Assembly: GCF_000204055.1 (NCBI RefSeq)
Contig: NW_006768772.1
Span: 862,339 to 926,338 of the forward strand
From: Melampsora larici-populina 98AG31
Taxonomy: Eukaryota; Basidiomycota; Pucciniomycetes; Pucciniales; Melampsoraceae
DNA length: 64,000 nucleotides
Reading direction: 5' to 3'
The first letter of the stretch is position 1. Each line of letters starts with the position of its first letter. This document shows, in pieces, positions 45,686 through 57,500 of the stretch. Under the pieces are notes generated by a model. It ran no database searches and had not been told where the DNA came from. It was given only the letters and a program-made list of their open reading frames with translations. The translations under genes were made by a program, and so were the position numbers.

Positions 45686-46511
45686 TCCTTTGATGACAAG
45701 GGATATCAAAAGAAAACCTTAAAGACATAGCAAAAATCATTTCCTTTTCGATTTCCTAAATTCATGAATGATCGGATATCAGAGTTCTTCAAGTTGTTAC
45801 CAGATGAGATAAAGAAAATCACTTTGTCATTGTGAACGGCGATTATGAATCAAGCCAATCGTGTCAGATCACCATAAACAACAGAGGTCGAGCTGAGCTT
45901 GTATTCTTTGCAGGTGCTCGACGAAGAAGCTGTATCCTGCTGTATCTAGCTGGATATACACTGCAGCTGTACATAAATTTCAGTCTACAGAAGTACGTGA
46001 TAACTTATAAAAGGCTGCCCCTCGGATCATTCCCTTTCCTCCATCAGCCTCCATCCAACTTTCTCATCGAAACTTTCCCGTTCATCAAAACAAAAGTCGC
46101 CGATAGCCTGTTTGCTTGTATGCGGCTGCCACAACGGTTCTCATTCCCATTCATCAACTTGAAGATCACCTTATCTCAAAATTTCCCAAAACTTCGCCAA
46201 CGGTTCTTGCTCCCGTTGATCATCAAAACAATCGCCTGGTTTGCCAATGTCTTCAAATTTCGACTTTACGGTGCGCGGATTGTAAGTGATTTGTTTATTT
46301 ATATTTAATGTACATCAAACCTTCTCATTCGGCTCCATCAGGAAAGTCACAACACCTCTCCATCCATTTCCTGCATCCAGTGCGCGTTTCTCTCTACGGT
46401 TTGTCCTGCGCTTTTCCAAGTTCCATCTTTCCTTCTGGATTCTGTCTCGATTTCTGATGAATTTTTTTCTCAATTACATGCATCTCAGTCTCAATAGCTC
46501 TAGATTCAACT

Positions 46512-47234
46512 ATGTCCATCAAAATCTATGGCAACCTCACTGTCACCGGAAACTGTAACATCACCACTACCCGTACCCGTTCTAGTCGAAGGCGCCACCG
46601 AGCAGCAGCTCAAGTCCTTACTGAGCCCAGAAGGAACGCCCGTCGACATAGTCAACCGGCCGCAGCTGATCTTGCGATCGAGGATGTGGCAGACGAAGAT
46701 TCAGATTTTGAAGATGTAGTAGTCGAAAATAATCCAGTTGAAGATCTTGAAGTTGATGCAGTTGAAGTTGATTTAGGTGAAGCTATGGCAGTTGAAGATG
46801 TGCAAATGGAAGATCAGGCTATAGAACATCAAGTTCCGGCGATAGAACCTCTTAGGTTAGAAGCTCCACGCTGTCAACGCGATCAGTCGGCTCCTGTAGC
46901 TCAACCAGAAAGAAGACAGCCTCGCTTGCGTCGATCATCCAGAATCGCCCGACGTAACAATCTACGAAGAACACCAATTCACCAGCGAAGACGCCCCCTT
47001 CCTTCTGCCTTAGATCGTGACTTCTGGACCAAGATCTGGACCTTACCCGCGTCGCTTCTCCACTACCTCTCGCCTGGATGGCATCCGGTTTGGTGCACCA
47101 AAGCTCTTCTTCGACATATACTCTGGCACTTTAGCCCAAACCTCCGCATCCCGTGCCGCACGCTGAAAAGAGAATTGATTGAACTTTTTGAATATCATGT
47201 TGGTCACAGATACGGCGCGTACTATGGAATCTAA
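46512..47234 (+). CDS. Hypothetical CACTA-borne protein, 240 residues
   Basis: Three parts are visible: an Arg/Ser-rich basic N-terminus (TRTRSSRRRHRAAAQ), a long acidic segment (ADEDSDFEDVVVENN, with Glu-Asp-Val repeats), and a second basic segment. It ends with a hydrophobic globular C-terminus (PASLLHYLSPGWHPVWCTKA, LKRELIELFEYHVGHRYGAY). Upstream, 46110-46280 is a possible 5' exon ending at gtaagt. A second frame (46528-46719) also looks protein-like, so the true 5' structure is uncertain. No family recognised. As the first gene in the element it may be an accessory DNA-binding protein; inference only. Confidence 0.5.
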   Translation: MSIKIYGNLTVTGNCNITTTRTRSSRRRHRAAAQVLTEPRRNARRHSQPAAADLAIEDVADEDSDFEDVVVENNPVEDLEVDAVEVDLGEAMAVEDVQMEDQAIEHQVPAIEPLRLEAPRCQRDQSAPVAQPERRQPRLRRSSRIARRNNLRRTPIHQRRRPLPSALDRDFWTKIWTLPASLLHYLSPGWHPVWCTKALLRHILWHFSPNLRIPCRTLKRELIELFEYHVGHRYGAYYGI

Positions 47235-47969
47235 GAGGTTTGTCATCCTTCATGTTCTCCTATCTTTTCATTGTGGCTGACAAAGTCTTGAACTTCTAGA
47301 TTGGATCAAAACATCTTATCCAACATATTCCTGTTAAATTTTCATCTCATTTCTGCCTCTTCTTATGATGTCTATAAGTTTTAAACCAACAATGCCCGAT
47401 TACTTTTTGTACATGTACATATTGCCTCTGAAACAAATCTGTTCACTTCTCATCTCATTTATCTCTCTTCTTATGATGTCTATAGACTAAAGTTATAAAT
47501 CAACATCGGTTTTTTTCATGTACATATTTCCTCTCCATCAAACTAAATTTCTCTGCAATAAATTTCTCTAAATCAGTTTTATCACTAGGATTATAAATGT
47601 ATATACATGTGGGCCTTGATTGAATTAGTTTCCTCTGCAATCAGTTGTCGTCTATGACATGTATCATACATCAATTGTCGCACTAAATATAGATGGAGGT
47701 GCTTGTGGTACACTTCACTTGATGATGGTGAGAGCTTGATTGTGAACGAGGTCAAATCCTTGGTAGCTGGCCACTTTGTATCATTTGAGTCACGTGTGGC
47801 CCATCAAAATCTTCGCCAATCTTCCAGCCATCTTGATCGAGATGAGAAGTTTTGGAAGGGCAGATTCCAAGACTTGTGAATTTACCGCTTGTCTGTCCCA
47901 GCAATCCCTCAAAATCACCCAAAAACGGCTCTTGAACTAATCGGGATTCCTCGACATTCCTTCTGCAAT
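47235..47969. other. Spacer upstream of the tnp2 transposase
   Basis: About 730 bp, AT-rich, with a partial duplication (CATCTCATTT..CTCTTCTTATGATGTCTATA occurs near 47342 and again near 47450). Presumably promoter of the transposase. Confidence 0.45.
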
Positions 47970-50900
47970 ATGAAGATACCACACATCTGCTGCTGTGAAG
48001 AGCTTGGATGTGCCTCTGAAAGCTTTCAGCTCAACGGAGTCCTCCGCACAGGCAAACTCAGAAACCAGCAAAACGGAGCCTTGCACGAAGCTAAACTGCG
48101 AAGGCTTCGCTTAAAACAAGGATCAGAGAACCGATCAACGCCTTTGCAAACCGGCGAAGTCGATACAGCTGGTTACTTGCCTACCCACACTCCTGCGGCT
48201 AACTGCGTAAGTATCATGTGTTTCATTATCTTCTAGGTGTTAGATGACTGATTGATGATTTGGTGTACCCCAGTCGCGCCGAAGGTCTCTCAGTACTGGA
48301 GACTTGCGATCGAACAATCTGCAGAGCTCATCCAGGGGCCGGACTCAGGAACCTGGACTGCAAAGACGTCGGAGCAGCTCGCAAACTGTGAGAGGGACAC
48401 ACGATTCAATCACACCCAATCATCAGCATCTCTTTACGACTGTCTCGACGGCAGCCTACCAGATACCAGAGGTCTACCTTCAGCGACCGTCGTGTCTCAT
48501 TGGAATGTTGCAGGTCGCACATGGAAGTATTCTTAAAGGTGTTAAACATAGAACAAGCAGAACTTCGCTCTTCATGAACAAGGCACAAATTGAACAAACA
48601 GCAATAGACATCAACTATATCGGTCGTCCTTACTGGGAAAACTTACCTACGAGTCTTCCCACTTTATACACTATGTTACATCTTGATGTCAAGCTCGAGT
48701 CGCAGATCGCATGTCCCGAATGTTTTACTCTGCATGGCGCGCCGTTTCAAAAGATTGAAGATACTTACAAGATGAATTGTGATGCGTTGCGATTTTTACG
48801 AGACCCTGATGCACAGAGGGGTGATCCAGTCAAACGTCGACTATGCGGCGGAACTCTCTATTCAGGCGCTATTCTAAAGCCGTGCCGCCAATTTTATTAT
48901 CACTCGCTTAAGAAGTGGCTGGCTAGAATGTTGAGTATTCCGGGGTTTGAAGAGGCTCTAGACGCTCCCTTTCAGCATCAGTACGACGGCTCAACAATGC
49001 GTGACATATGGGACGGCAAGATGTGGAGATCTTTTATGCATTCCGGAATACCATTCACTTCGGAAAGTGGTAATCTAGTTTTTGGTTTATTTGTTGATTG
49101 GTTCAATCCCCATGGCCGAGGTTCTCGAAGACCCAAATCTCACGGCATAGTTCTCCTCATATGCTTTAATCTACCTCCTGATCAACGATACAAGCAGGAA
49201 AACTTATTCCTTTTCGGGATAATTCCTGGCCCCAACGAACCGGCTCTTGAGCAAACAAACGAGATTTTGAAGCCGCTAGTCGCTGAATTCCAAGAGTTTT
49301 GGCGGGGGGTTTTCTTCACCTCAACCTCAGATCATCCAGGAGGTCGTGTCATACGTGCAGCAATATGGCCGCTGATAGCGGACCTCCCGGCAATGCGAAA
49401 GGTTGCAGGTTTTGCGTCACATACGGCAACCCACTGGTGCGCACACTGCGGAATAACGTTATCAGAGCGAAATATCATTGACCCAGATGAATGGCCGAAA
49501 CGACACAATCATCAAGAACATGCAGATGAGTGGAGAGATGCAGCAATAGAAAAGGACCAAGAAAAGATTTTCGACAAGTACGGTGTTCGGTACACAGTCC
49601 TATCTGAACTTCCGTATTGGCGACCTATCGAATTTGTCACCGTGGACGTCATGCACTGCTTGCTTTTGGGGACAATGAAGGATCATGCCTTTGGATTCCT
49701 GGGACTGGGTGAAGCCGGAAAAAAGCTCAAAGCGAAACTTGACAAAGAATCTCATTTAGATATACGGAATCCAATGGTTACTAGATCTGTTCCCTCCAAT
49801 AACGCCAACGTACGTATCTTTGTTAACTACGCGTATTAGAAGTCTTAACAGATATTAACAGCAGATCACATCTGCCTTCTTCCCGTTCCAGTCTAGAACT
49901 TCCAAAGTGGCTTCTTCCGAAACTAGCAACTCCGAGATTCACCAGCAAACTAGCTCAAATTTGGAAGATCTGAGGGACAGTGATGCCATGGATGTAGATG
50001 ATTTCAGCGAAAACAATTACAGTATCGCGATGGACTGGTCCAGAGGAACAGAGGGTGATGATTCGGCAAGTTTGAATTCTTTTCAATCCAGCTCGAATGT
50101 GGAGCAAACAAAGCACACATGGCCATTGGAATCAGTTTCGGAGGAAGGAAGTCCACACGCACGCTCAACTCGTAATTTCCAGAAACAGCCTCTTGTTGAG
50201 GAGGTCCAAACAAAACGCGGAAGACCTCGTCGATCCCAAAGTCAAAACAACAACACCAAGAGAGCGAAAATCTATGAAACATCTACGTCTCTTGGGAACA
50301 CCGACCCTCTCCCGACTTCTGAGGAAACCGATGCACAGGCCTCAAATCAACTTATGTCTCCAGGTATCTCGGATCACATTTCACCACGTGAATCCTCTGA
50401 AGAGCCCAATTTACAGCGCCCCAATTTACGCCGCTCCAATCGAATTCGGTCGCAAAGTTTGTCCACGAGAGTAAGCTCTGAGGTGGTAGGATCCCCAGCG
50501 AAATTACAAAGAAAGAGAAGTGCAGGTCGGAGTCGAAGCAATACAAACACCACGGTTCGAGGAAATGCCACCGCCTCAAAAGACAAAGGCAAACAAAGAG
50601 CCTCAAATGTTGCCTCAAAGGCCTCAAATCCCAAAGACAAAGCCGAAGCCGAAAACCCAAACCCATCACTTACAATGGACGACCTCATTGAAATAAGACG
50701 AGCTATTTCAACTGCAAAAACGCCAAGTTGGATGACACGTCCACCGCTCAAGATCGGAATCCCCAAGTCTGGGAATCCCAGTGCGATGGAATGGCTCACC
50801 TTTTATACAGTCTATATGGTCCTTGTGACCATTCCTAAGCTCTACTTTTCAAAAGATGCAAAAGACCAGGCTGTATGCGAGAGTTTGATCTACCTGGTCG

Positions 50901-51984
50901 AAATTACTAATTGTGCGCTTTCTCGGACCTTCAGTCAAGCAGATAAGGAGGATCTCACAAGATTGGTACATAGATATCGTGCACATCTGATGGCGAATTG
51001 GAAGGGTAATAGTATCAAGCCAAACTTGCACTTTTTACAGCATCTGGTCGAAGTAACTGACCTCTTCGGCCCTCCCCCGTACACTGGCACAATGGTTGGT
51101 GAGCGCGCGATTGGAATTCTTGTTAAAATTCCAAAAAACAATCATACATGTGTGTTTCTCATTTTATTGCAATGAGGAGAAACCCGATACACTGACTCTG
51201 ATGTTTAATTACTGGTTCCATATTAGATGACATAGACAAAACAATGATGGAGACCTTCACTAGGCGAGGATTATTCAAGGCGGTCTTGAAAGGTTGCCCA
51301 ACCTTTCTACGCCGAGTTGATGCAAAAATCAGAGAGGAGTTAATCCAGAAACTTGCAGAGGCTCCAACAACAAAATGGACTGCGGAGACAAATCTTGACC
51401 GTGATACATATCTGATCTGGCTCAGCTATCTCAACTCAGAGTCAAATCACCGTTATGGTACATTCTCTGACGACAGTAGCGTTTTGGGTGGCAATCCCAT
51501 TCTTACTAGAGCGGTCCAAACTACTAAGATCCTCAAGATTGAAGGGAAAAACTACACTTCGAATCGGGTGACTAGAGGTTGCGGTAATAGTGCAATCGAA
51601 TATCACCTGAAAGGCAAGCGTCATTTTGGATACATCCAATATGCATTTCGTGCAAAGCTAGTCCCAACGGTCTTTTTGGTAGTCGACCAATTCACCAAAC
51701 TGGATGCAAGCGATTCAACACGGGATTGCTTTTCGGCTCACCCGCGGCTGCAGGCTGCGACAGTATACTCGAAGATCGAGTGCTCTGTAGTTGTTGACAT
51801 ACGGAATGTTTCGGGCCACATCATTGTGCTCCCTAATTCACCCGGTCTCCTTGGTATTGCGCAGGAGACTCTAGGAATTGTAGGGCTGCGGAACATCGTA
51901 AGTTTTTCCCTCAATCATTTTCTTGTAATTGAGCTGACCATTATGTGACAGAGCTCATTCAATGCAGACACCACATCAGAATGA
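47970..51984 (+). CDS. tnp2-family transposase (CACTA, Plavaka-like), 1244 residues
   Basis: Five exons: 47970-48206, 48274-49809, 49892-51149, 51227-51897, 51952-51984; 3735 nt with one open frame. The N-terminus has a Cys motif (ICCCEELGC). The tnp2 core includes CPECFTLHG, FGLFVDWFNPHG with the first catalytic Asp, LFLFGIIPGPNEP, ARKVAGFASHTATHWCAHCG and ELPYWRPIEFVTVDVMHCLL with the second Asp. A disordered basic insert of about 280 residues follows (50000-50680). Then comes MVGERAIGIL, whose Glu corresponds to the third catalytic residue. The C-terminal region is hydrophobic and beta-rich. The enzyme would excise and reinsert the element at 3-bp targets. The exon 3 to 4 junction is the least certain. 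Confidence 0.88.
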
Positions 51985-52459
51985 TGACAGTTGCAGAAAA
52001 AAATTTGTTTGTCATATATACTACCTGATACTACGGAGAGGTTAAAAAAGCACAGCTATTTGATTTATAAGTACATGAATATGGTTTGGCAAACGAGCTA
52101 GTGATGTAGTCACAAGAATGAGGATGTTTATTTTGTTCTCTTGTTCCCTCTGAAAATGCAATTCTTTTAGAAGGCAATACAGAATGGGATTTCCAACTGA
52201 GCCGTAAAAGTGGAAAAATTTCATATTGGACAGACCCCAACGCACGCAATCACTCGAGAGTATTTGACAAAAAGCATATACATATTTCATTGCGCCTCTC
52301 TGGCTTTTTACACGAGGGACCAGTAGAGTCGAGAATTCAACATGAATGCATGGAGAGGTCAAAACAAAATATCTTTATTAAACAAGAACAAAGTGGAACA
52401 GGTCATGAAGTTACTTGGCATCTATTTGGTTTCTGAGTAAATATGAACATTGTTTTGTA
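51985..52459. other. Spacer between convergent genes of the CACTA-like element
   Basis: AT-rich, about 470 bp, no coding frame; presumably two 3' untranslated regions. Confidence 0.4.
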
Positions 52460-53685
52460 TTAAACAGGTGATTTATTAAGGGAAGCCCGTATTTTTGATA
52501 TCAACAAAGTAAGAGCTGGACTGGCTGGTTTTTGAGTTAGGAGATGTTTTTGGGTCTCGCCAAATGCCTCCTTCCACACGGGACAGTAACAGTTCAAAGG
52601 AAGATTGCGGGGAGCTTGACCATGAGATACGGCTTGAATTGCTGGAGATCTTCGCATTTCAAGTCTTCAAGCCGCCCACCTAGCCCCGTGTATTGATTTC
52701 TGCTGGTTGAAAGATAGCTCATCAAGTAGATGCAAAAGTTCAGCAAATTCGGCGCTCCTCCAAACCATGCCTATGGCGCGGGTTCTTCCAGGTCCGTCGT
52801 CCTCGGTATCAGAGCAGCAAGCAGCACTTGGAATTAACTTCAAAGCGGTGGGGAGGAGGTCTCTATCATTGGACTCGACGAACTCCTCTAAAGCATCTTG
52901 GCGGTAATGAAAAATCTAACAATCGTTCTCAGTGATTGCGTAGAAGAGGGAAATGAGTTAGAGGTGGCAACTTACTGCAGCTCGCCTCTGGTTCTTCTTT
53001 TTGCGATTCCGATATTTTTCATCTTCACCCGTTCTTCCACGAATCCACCTCTCCATGACGGCCCGACTAATTGCATCGGTGCAATATTTAGGATCAGGAG
53101 CATATTGAGAGAATGCTCCTTGGGCCATCGCCCATTGCCAGTGCTTCAGTAAGAAGACCAGCATCATCTGGTTCCAGGAAGAGCTCACAGGCGATTCCCA
53201 AGCTAGCGTGGCACGTGGTATACCGAAGCGAGAAAGGTCTTCGAGAAAAAACCGTCTGTATGTGAACCAACAGGAAGTTTGACGAGGTAAGAGCTTCATC
53301 ATTTGATTCGAAGGACTAGGCGGCGGAAGATCGACGGCGAAAACACTCAGATCGGCTAGAATACTTGCCGAAGAGACTTGTGGGAGCAAGTTGAGTTCCG
53401 AAGGTTCTGGACTCGCAGGATAGGGGGTGTGAGACCCAAATCTCCCAAGCATGAATTTCAAGTAATCGATGATGGCCTGATATGAGCCCGAGTTGCGCTT
53501 AGGTAACCATTTAGCCACTTCTCTATTCTGTGCTTTCAAGGATTTGACACCGGTCCCGTCTGCAAAGTGCATAGGTCGATCAAGAAAATCTTATCCAACA
53601 CAAACAACGTTCATAAGTAGGATGGGGAGGAGTAGATGCCGTTGAATAGATATGGGAAATCAAACTCACTCTCGGATGCCTGCAT
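52460..53685 (-). pseudogene. Hypothetical CACTA-borne protein on the opposite strand
   Basis: Exons 53685-53670, 53559-52976 and 52915-52667 form an open frame. It contains NREVAKWLPKRNSGSYQAII, SCWFTYRRFFLEDLSRFGIP, ISRAVMERWIRGRTGEDEKY and RAIGMVWRSAEFAELLHLLD. The frame stops at TGA 52667-52669, but the same frame continues beyond it to 52460 with protein-like text (LPLNCYCPVWKEAFGETQKH). The stop may therefore be a nonsense mutation, an intron or the true end. The helical, Trp-containing blocks resemble accessory proteins found in other rust transposons, from memory only. It is the only minus-strand gene in the element. Confidence 0.55.
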
Positions 53686-54520
53686 CTCGGATGTGCTTTG
53701 GTAAATAAAATGATTGATTAATAAAAATTTCTAGACGTCAATAAGGATTTGTAATAAGTAAAGAACCTTCTGAGTCAGACTAAAAATTTGATGAAGCCTA
53801 CAATATCGTTGAGACACAAAAAGGAGTTTAAGGAGTCTTCGCCAGGAAGCCAAATAATGAAGCTAGTAAGTAATGTGACAGTCGGATCTAATCAAGAGGC
53901 CTTCTCCAGGAAGACGAGCAAAGTTGATTGATACCAAAAAGAACTTGATGCATTTTGGGAGTCATCCGGAATATATATCAGCTGAATTACGTCAACAGTC
54001 AAATTATCACAGACAACAGATGTAAACTTGAAAGGAAAATGGAGGCTTCACCACTGCCCATCTTCTGAAAGAAAAGTGATCGAGGGAGCGGGGGTCTAGG
54101 AATTGGAGCCTTTTGTCAAATGACAGAAAGGAAAGAGCTGTTCCTGGAGGCATGAAACGGACGTTGTAATTACACCTGTCATCAACATCTTGTATGTATA
54201 CAGCATCAAAGGTGAACTTTGATCTTCCTGGAAGCAACACGTTGGGACAACCTCTGACAACGACTGCCCTCAGAAAGTGCTAGCTTTTGAGTATCTTCGC
54301 CATACGACTTTGCTAATTGGTTGATGTATGTTTACATCCTTCATTTCTTTCATTAGCACATTAGACTGAATCTTGCCAACCTTAACTTTTCTATCATCTT
54401 CACAATCGTGTGTCTGGTACATAGCACCTGCTCCTCTTCCATATCCGGCGATCGTTCGTCTCCCATCATCTATCGTATTGATCACGTACACTGGCCACTT
54501 TCCAAGGATCATCTATCGCA
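53686..54520. other. Divergent promoter region
   Basis: About 835 bp between the divergently transcribed genes at 53685 and 54521. AT-rich, with no convincing frame. A pair of GCCAGGAAG / CCAGGAAGACG segments near 53850-53910 is the only small repeat noted. Confidence 0.4.
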
Positions 54521-57500
54521 ATGTCCGATCAGGGTGAGTCATTTCAAAGTCAGAAACCTATTCATTGAGCCGTGCTAATGTTCAAACATGTCGACTGTTT
54601 TTTAGATCACCAAAATCAAAACCCCCACGTAAAGGGATCAAATCAAAGCCGTTCGTCATGCATCTCAATTTTTAACCCTGTTGAACTTGCTCAACGAAAC
54701 AGTGAACACTTTTCATTTATTTGTTTGACACATGAAAACATCTAGACACCGAGCAGAAACAGTCTGCTATACAGGCTTCGGCGTTGGAAACTCCTCAAGA
54801 TAACACAGTCCAGACCCGTCCCCTTGCAAGCACGACTTCAACGCAGATAACAGGTCAGCAACTCTTCTTGAGCATCTTGGATACCTGAGATTGATTCTGA
54901 AAGTCAATTGTTTATCAGGTCCACACGAATTTGAGGATTCTCCTATCGGTGATACCGCTGTTTATCTGGATGGGAATGCTCTCGGCGATGACCCACAGGA
55001 GACACTTTCCGATCTATTTGAAGACCTCGAGCAACTTGTCACTTTGCCTCAAAATACCGGCAAGGCTGGCCCTTCACAGCCGGAGCAGACACCTGACCCT
55101 ATGTACAACCCCTCACTTGTCACCCCTGGCGCTCCAACTCTCCCCAGCGCACGACATCAAATTGCCAAACTACCTTACCACTTATCCACGGATCATCACT
55201 CGGCAATTCTGGTTTTGACGGACCCGTCTAGCTCATCTGATCAAATGGACAACATCTCCTCTCGAAAGCGTCCTCCTTCATTACACGACGATGAGCAAAC
55301 ACAACATAAGCGTTGGCGTCGTCCATTACACTCCACCTTCAACAAACAGTCCCCCGAACCTCGGATCCCACTTCTTCCCTCCGACCCAATTGTTCCTCAA
55401 AAACGTCTTCATCTATCACAAGAATGCGAGGAAACGCACCGCAAGCGTTCTCGTACACCATGGTACTACGCGAGTAACCAACAAACATCCCTCATGGGTT
55501 CTTCACAACATCCACCTTTCACATTTCATTGTCCATTGACAAGCCAGATTCGACAGCATCAGGACAATAGAATGATGGTTGAACAAGCAGGTAATGAGTG
55601 TCGGTTTGATCCCCAAGCTAATGATACAGATACGGATCAATCACGCTTGGAGCAAGGACCATTCCACAACAATCCCACCCATAGCTCATCACCAACAGAT
55701 TACGCTCGCAAACCTCCCAATCCATCACGTTCCCATTCTCAAGAATCAACGAGCAGGAATCACGGCCCCTCTCCTCCAAGTCAAGACAATCCCGAAGCAT
55801 TCTCCAGTAATTCTAGCTCCTCTGGTCACCTTCAACTTTCCGAATCTCAAGTCAACAGGCCTCCTTCAGCTACAATTATTCAATCTCATGATTTACAACA
55901 GTCGCAGGTGTCTTCAACGCATCAGCAGCCTGCCTTGGTATTAAACCTCGAGGACAAACAAGCATACGAGGATGCTGGATTTCAGCCGCACCTCCCGTTA
56001 AACAATCATACCTTTGACGAACCTAGAAATCATAATACTTGGACCAACCATAGCCAAATTAATGTCAATGATCGAGTTCAAGATTACGCTGCGAACCACA
56101 ATCCTTACTTAACTTATGACAATGATACTAGAGATCACGACTCACACTTACCCCCCCCAATCCACAATTCCATTCGAGATCGACCCCGCTCAGCACCGGA
56201 GCATATTCTATCAAGTTCAGCCCCCAGGTATACTAGCAATATCACCAGTCCGCCACGTGCACAATCTCAAGACTCAACAAGACGCAAATTGGATGCACCC
56301 TACGCCGATGCCCACATCAATGAGTTTCCCTTCCGACTCAGCTCATCCTCGCACGATGTCCCATTCCATTCAGTACCCATTCCCGTGCATCCTAAAAAAA
56401 CTCTCAATCCGACGATTACCGAGTCTCAGGAATTCATCAGGAGCAGCCATGCAACTTATTCATCAAATAAAGCCCATGTCGAAACTACCTGCGCTGGCGT
56501 TCGTGGCTCTTCTCCGTTACCCAATCCACCCCACGAAAATTCACAGCCAGAGGATTTTGTTTTGCCCTCCGTGACTCCAATCCCCCATCTGTTTCCAGAC
56601 TCACACCGCACTCATGGACAGCCAAAAACGCAACAACACCTCCGTCAACAATCTCAAGCTCATCCTGTGATGTTGACGTCACCTTCTCAAATGCGACCAC
56701 CGTCCCGGATGTCTGAAAGTGGGCAATCATCCAGGATGTCCTGCAGTGCAGCACATAATGATCCTCGACACACGACAGTAGTCCCATCTACTTATCCACC
56801 CCCACACTACACTCATGGACACCCAGAGACGCTGCGCCACCTCGCTCAACAATCTCGGGCTCGATCACCTTCTCAAATGCGTCCACCGTCCCGGATGTGT
56901 GAAAGTGGGCGATCATCCAGGATGTCCGTCAGTCCAGCAAATAATCCACCACTTGATGCTCAACACGCAACAGTAGTCTCATCTACTTATCAACCCCCGC
57001 ACTACACTCATGGACAACCAGAGACGCAGCGCTATCTCGTTCAACAACCTCAATCTCAAGCTCATCCTGTGATGTTGACGTCACCTTCTCAAATGTGTCC
57101 ACCGTCCCCGATGTCTGAAAGTGGGCAATCTGCCAGGATGTGCTTCAGTTCAGCAAATGATTTAACACTTGATTCTCGACACACAACAGCAGTCCCATCT
57201 ACTAATCAAGCCCCACGCTACACTCATGGACAGCCAGAGATGCAGCACTATCTCGTTAAACAACCTCAACCTCAAGCCCATCCTGCGATGTTGACATCAC
57301 CTTCTCAAACGGGTCCACCCTCCAGGATGTCCACCTCTTCCAGCAATAGTTTGCAAAATCAATCCATCTCACGACGTAATCAACCTAATGCTCAACAGGC
57401 ACCATCAGCTCCACCTACTTATCAACATCGACCACTTGCGTTATCTTCGAGACATTCCGCGGTCAATACGTGTAAGTTTTCAGTCTCTGCGTCACACGGT

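Noticed and set aside
50374..50799. 141-residue minus-strand frame
   Set aside because: Antisense shadow of the disordered insert of the tnp2 transposase.
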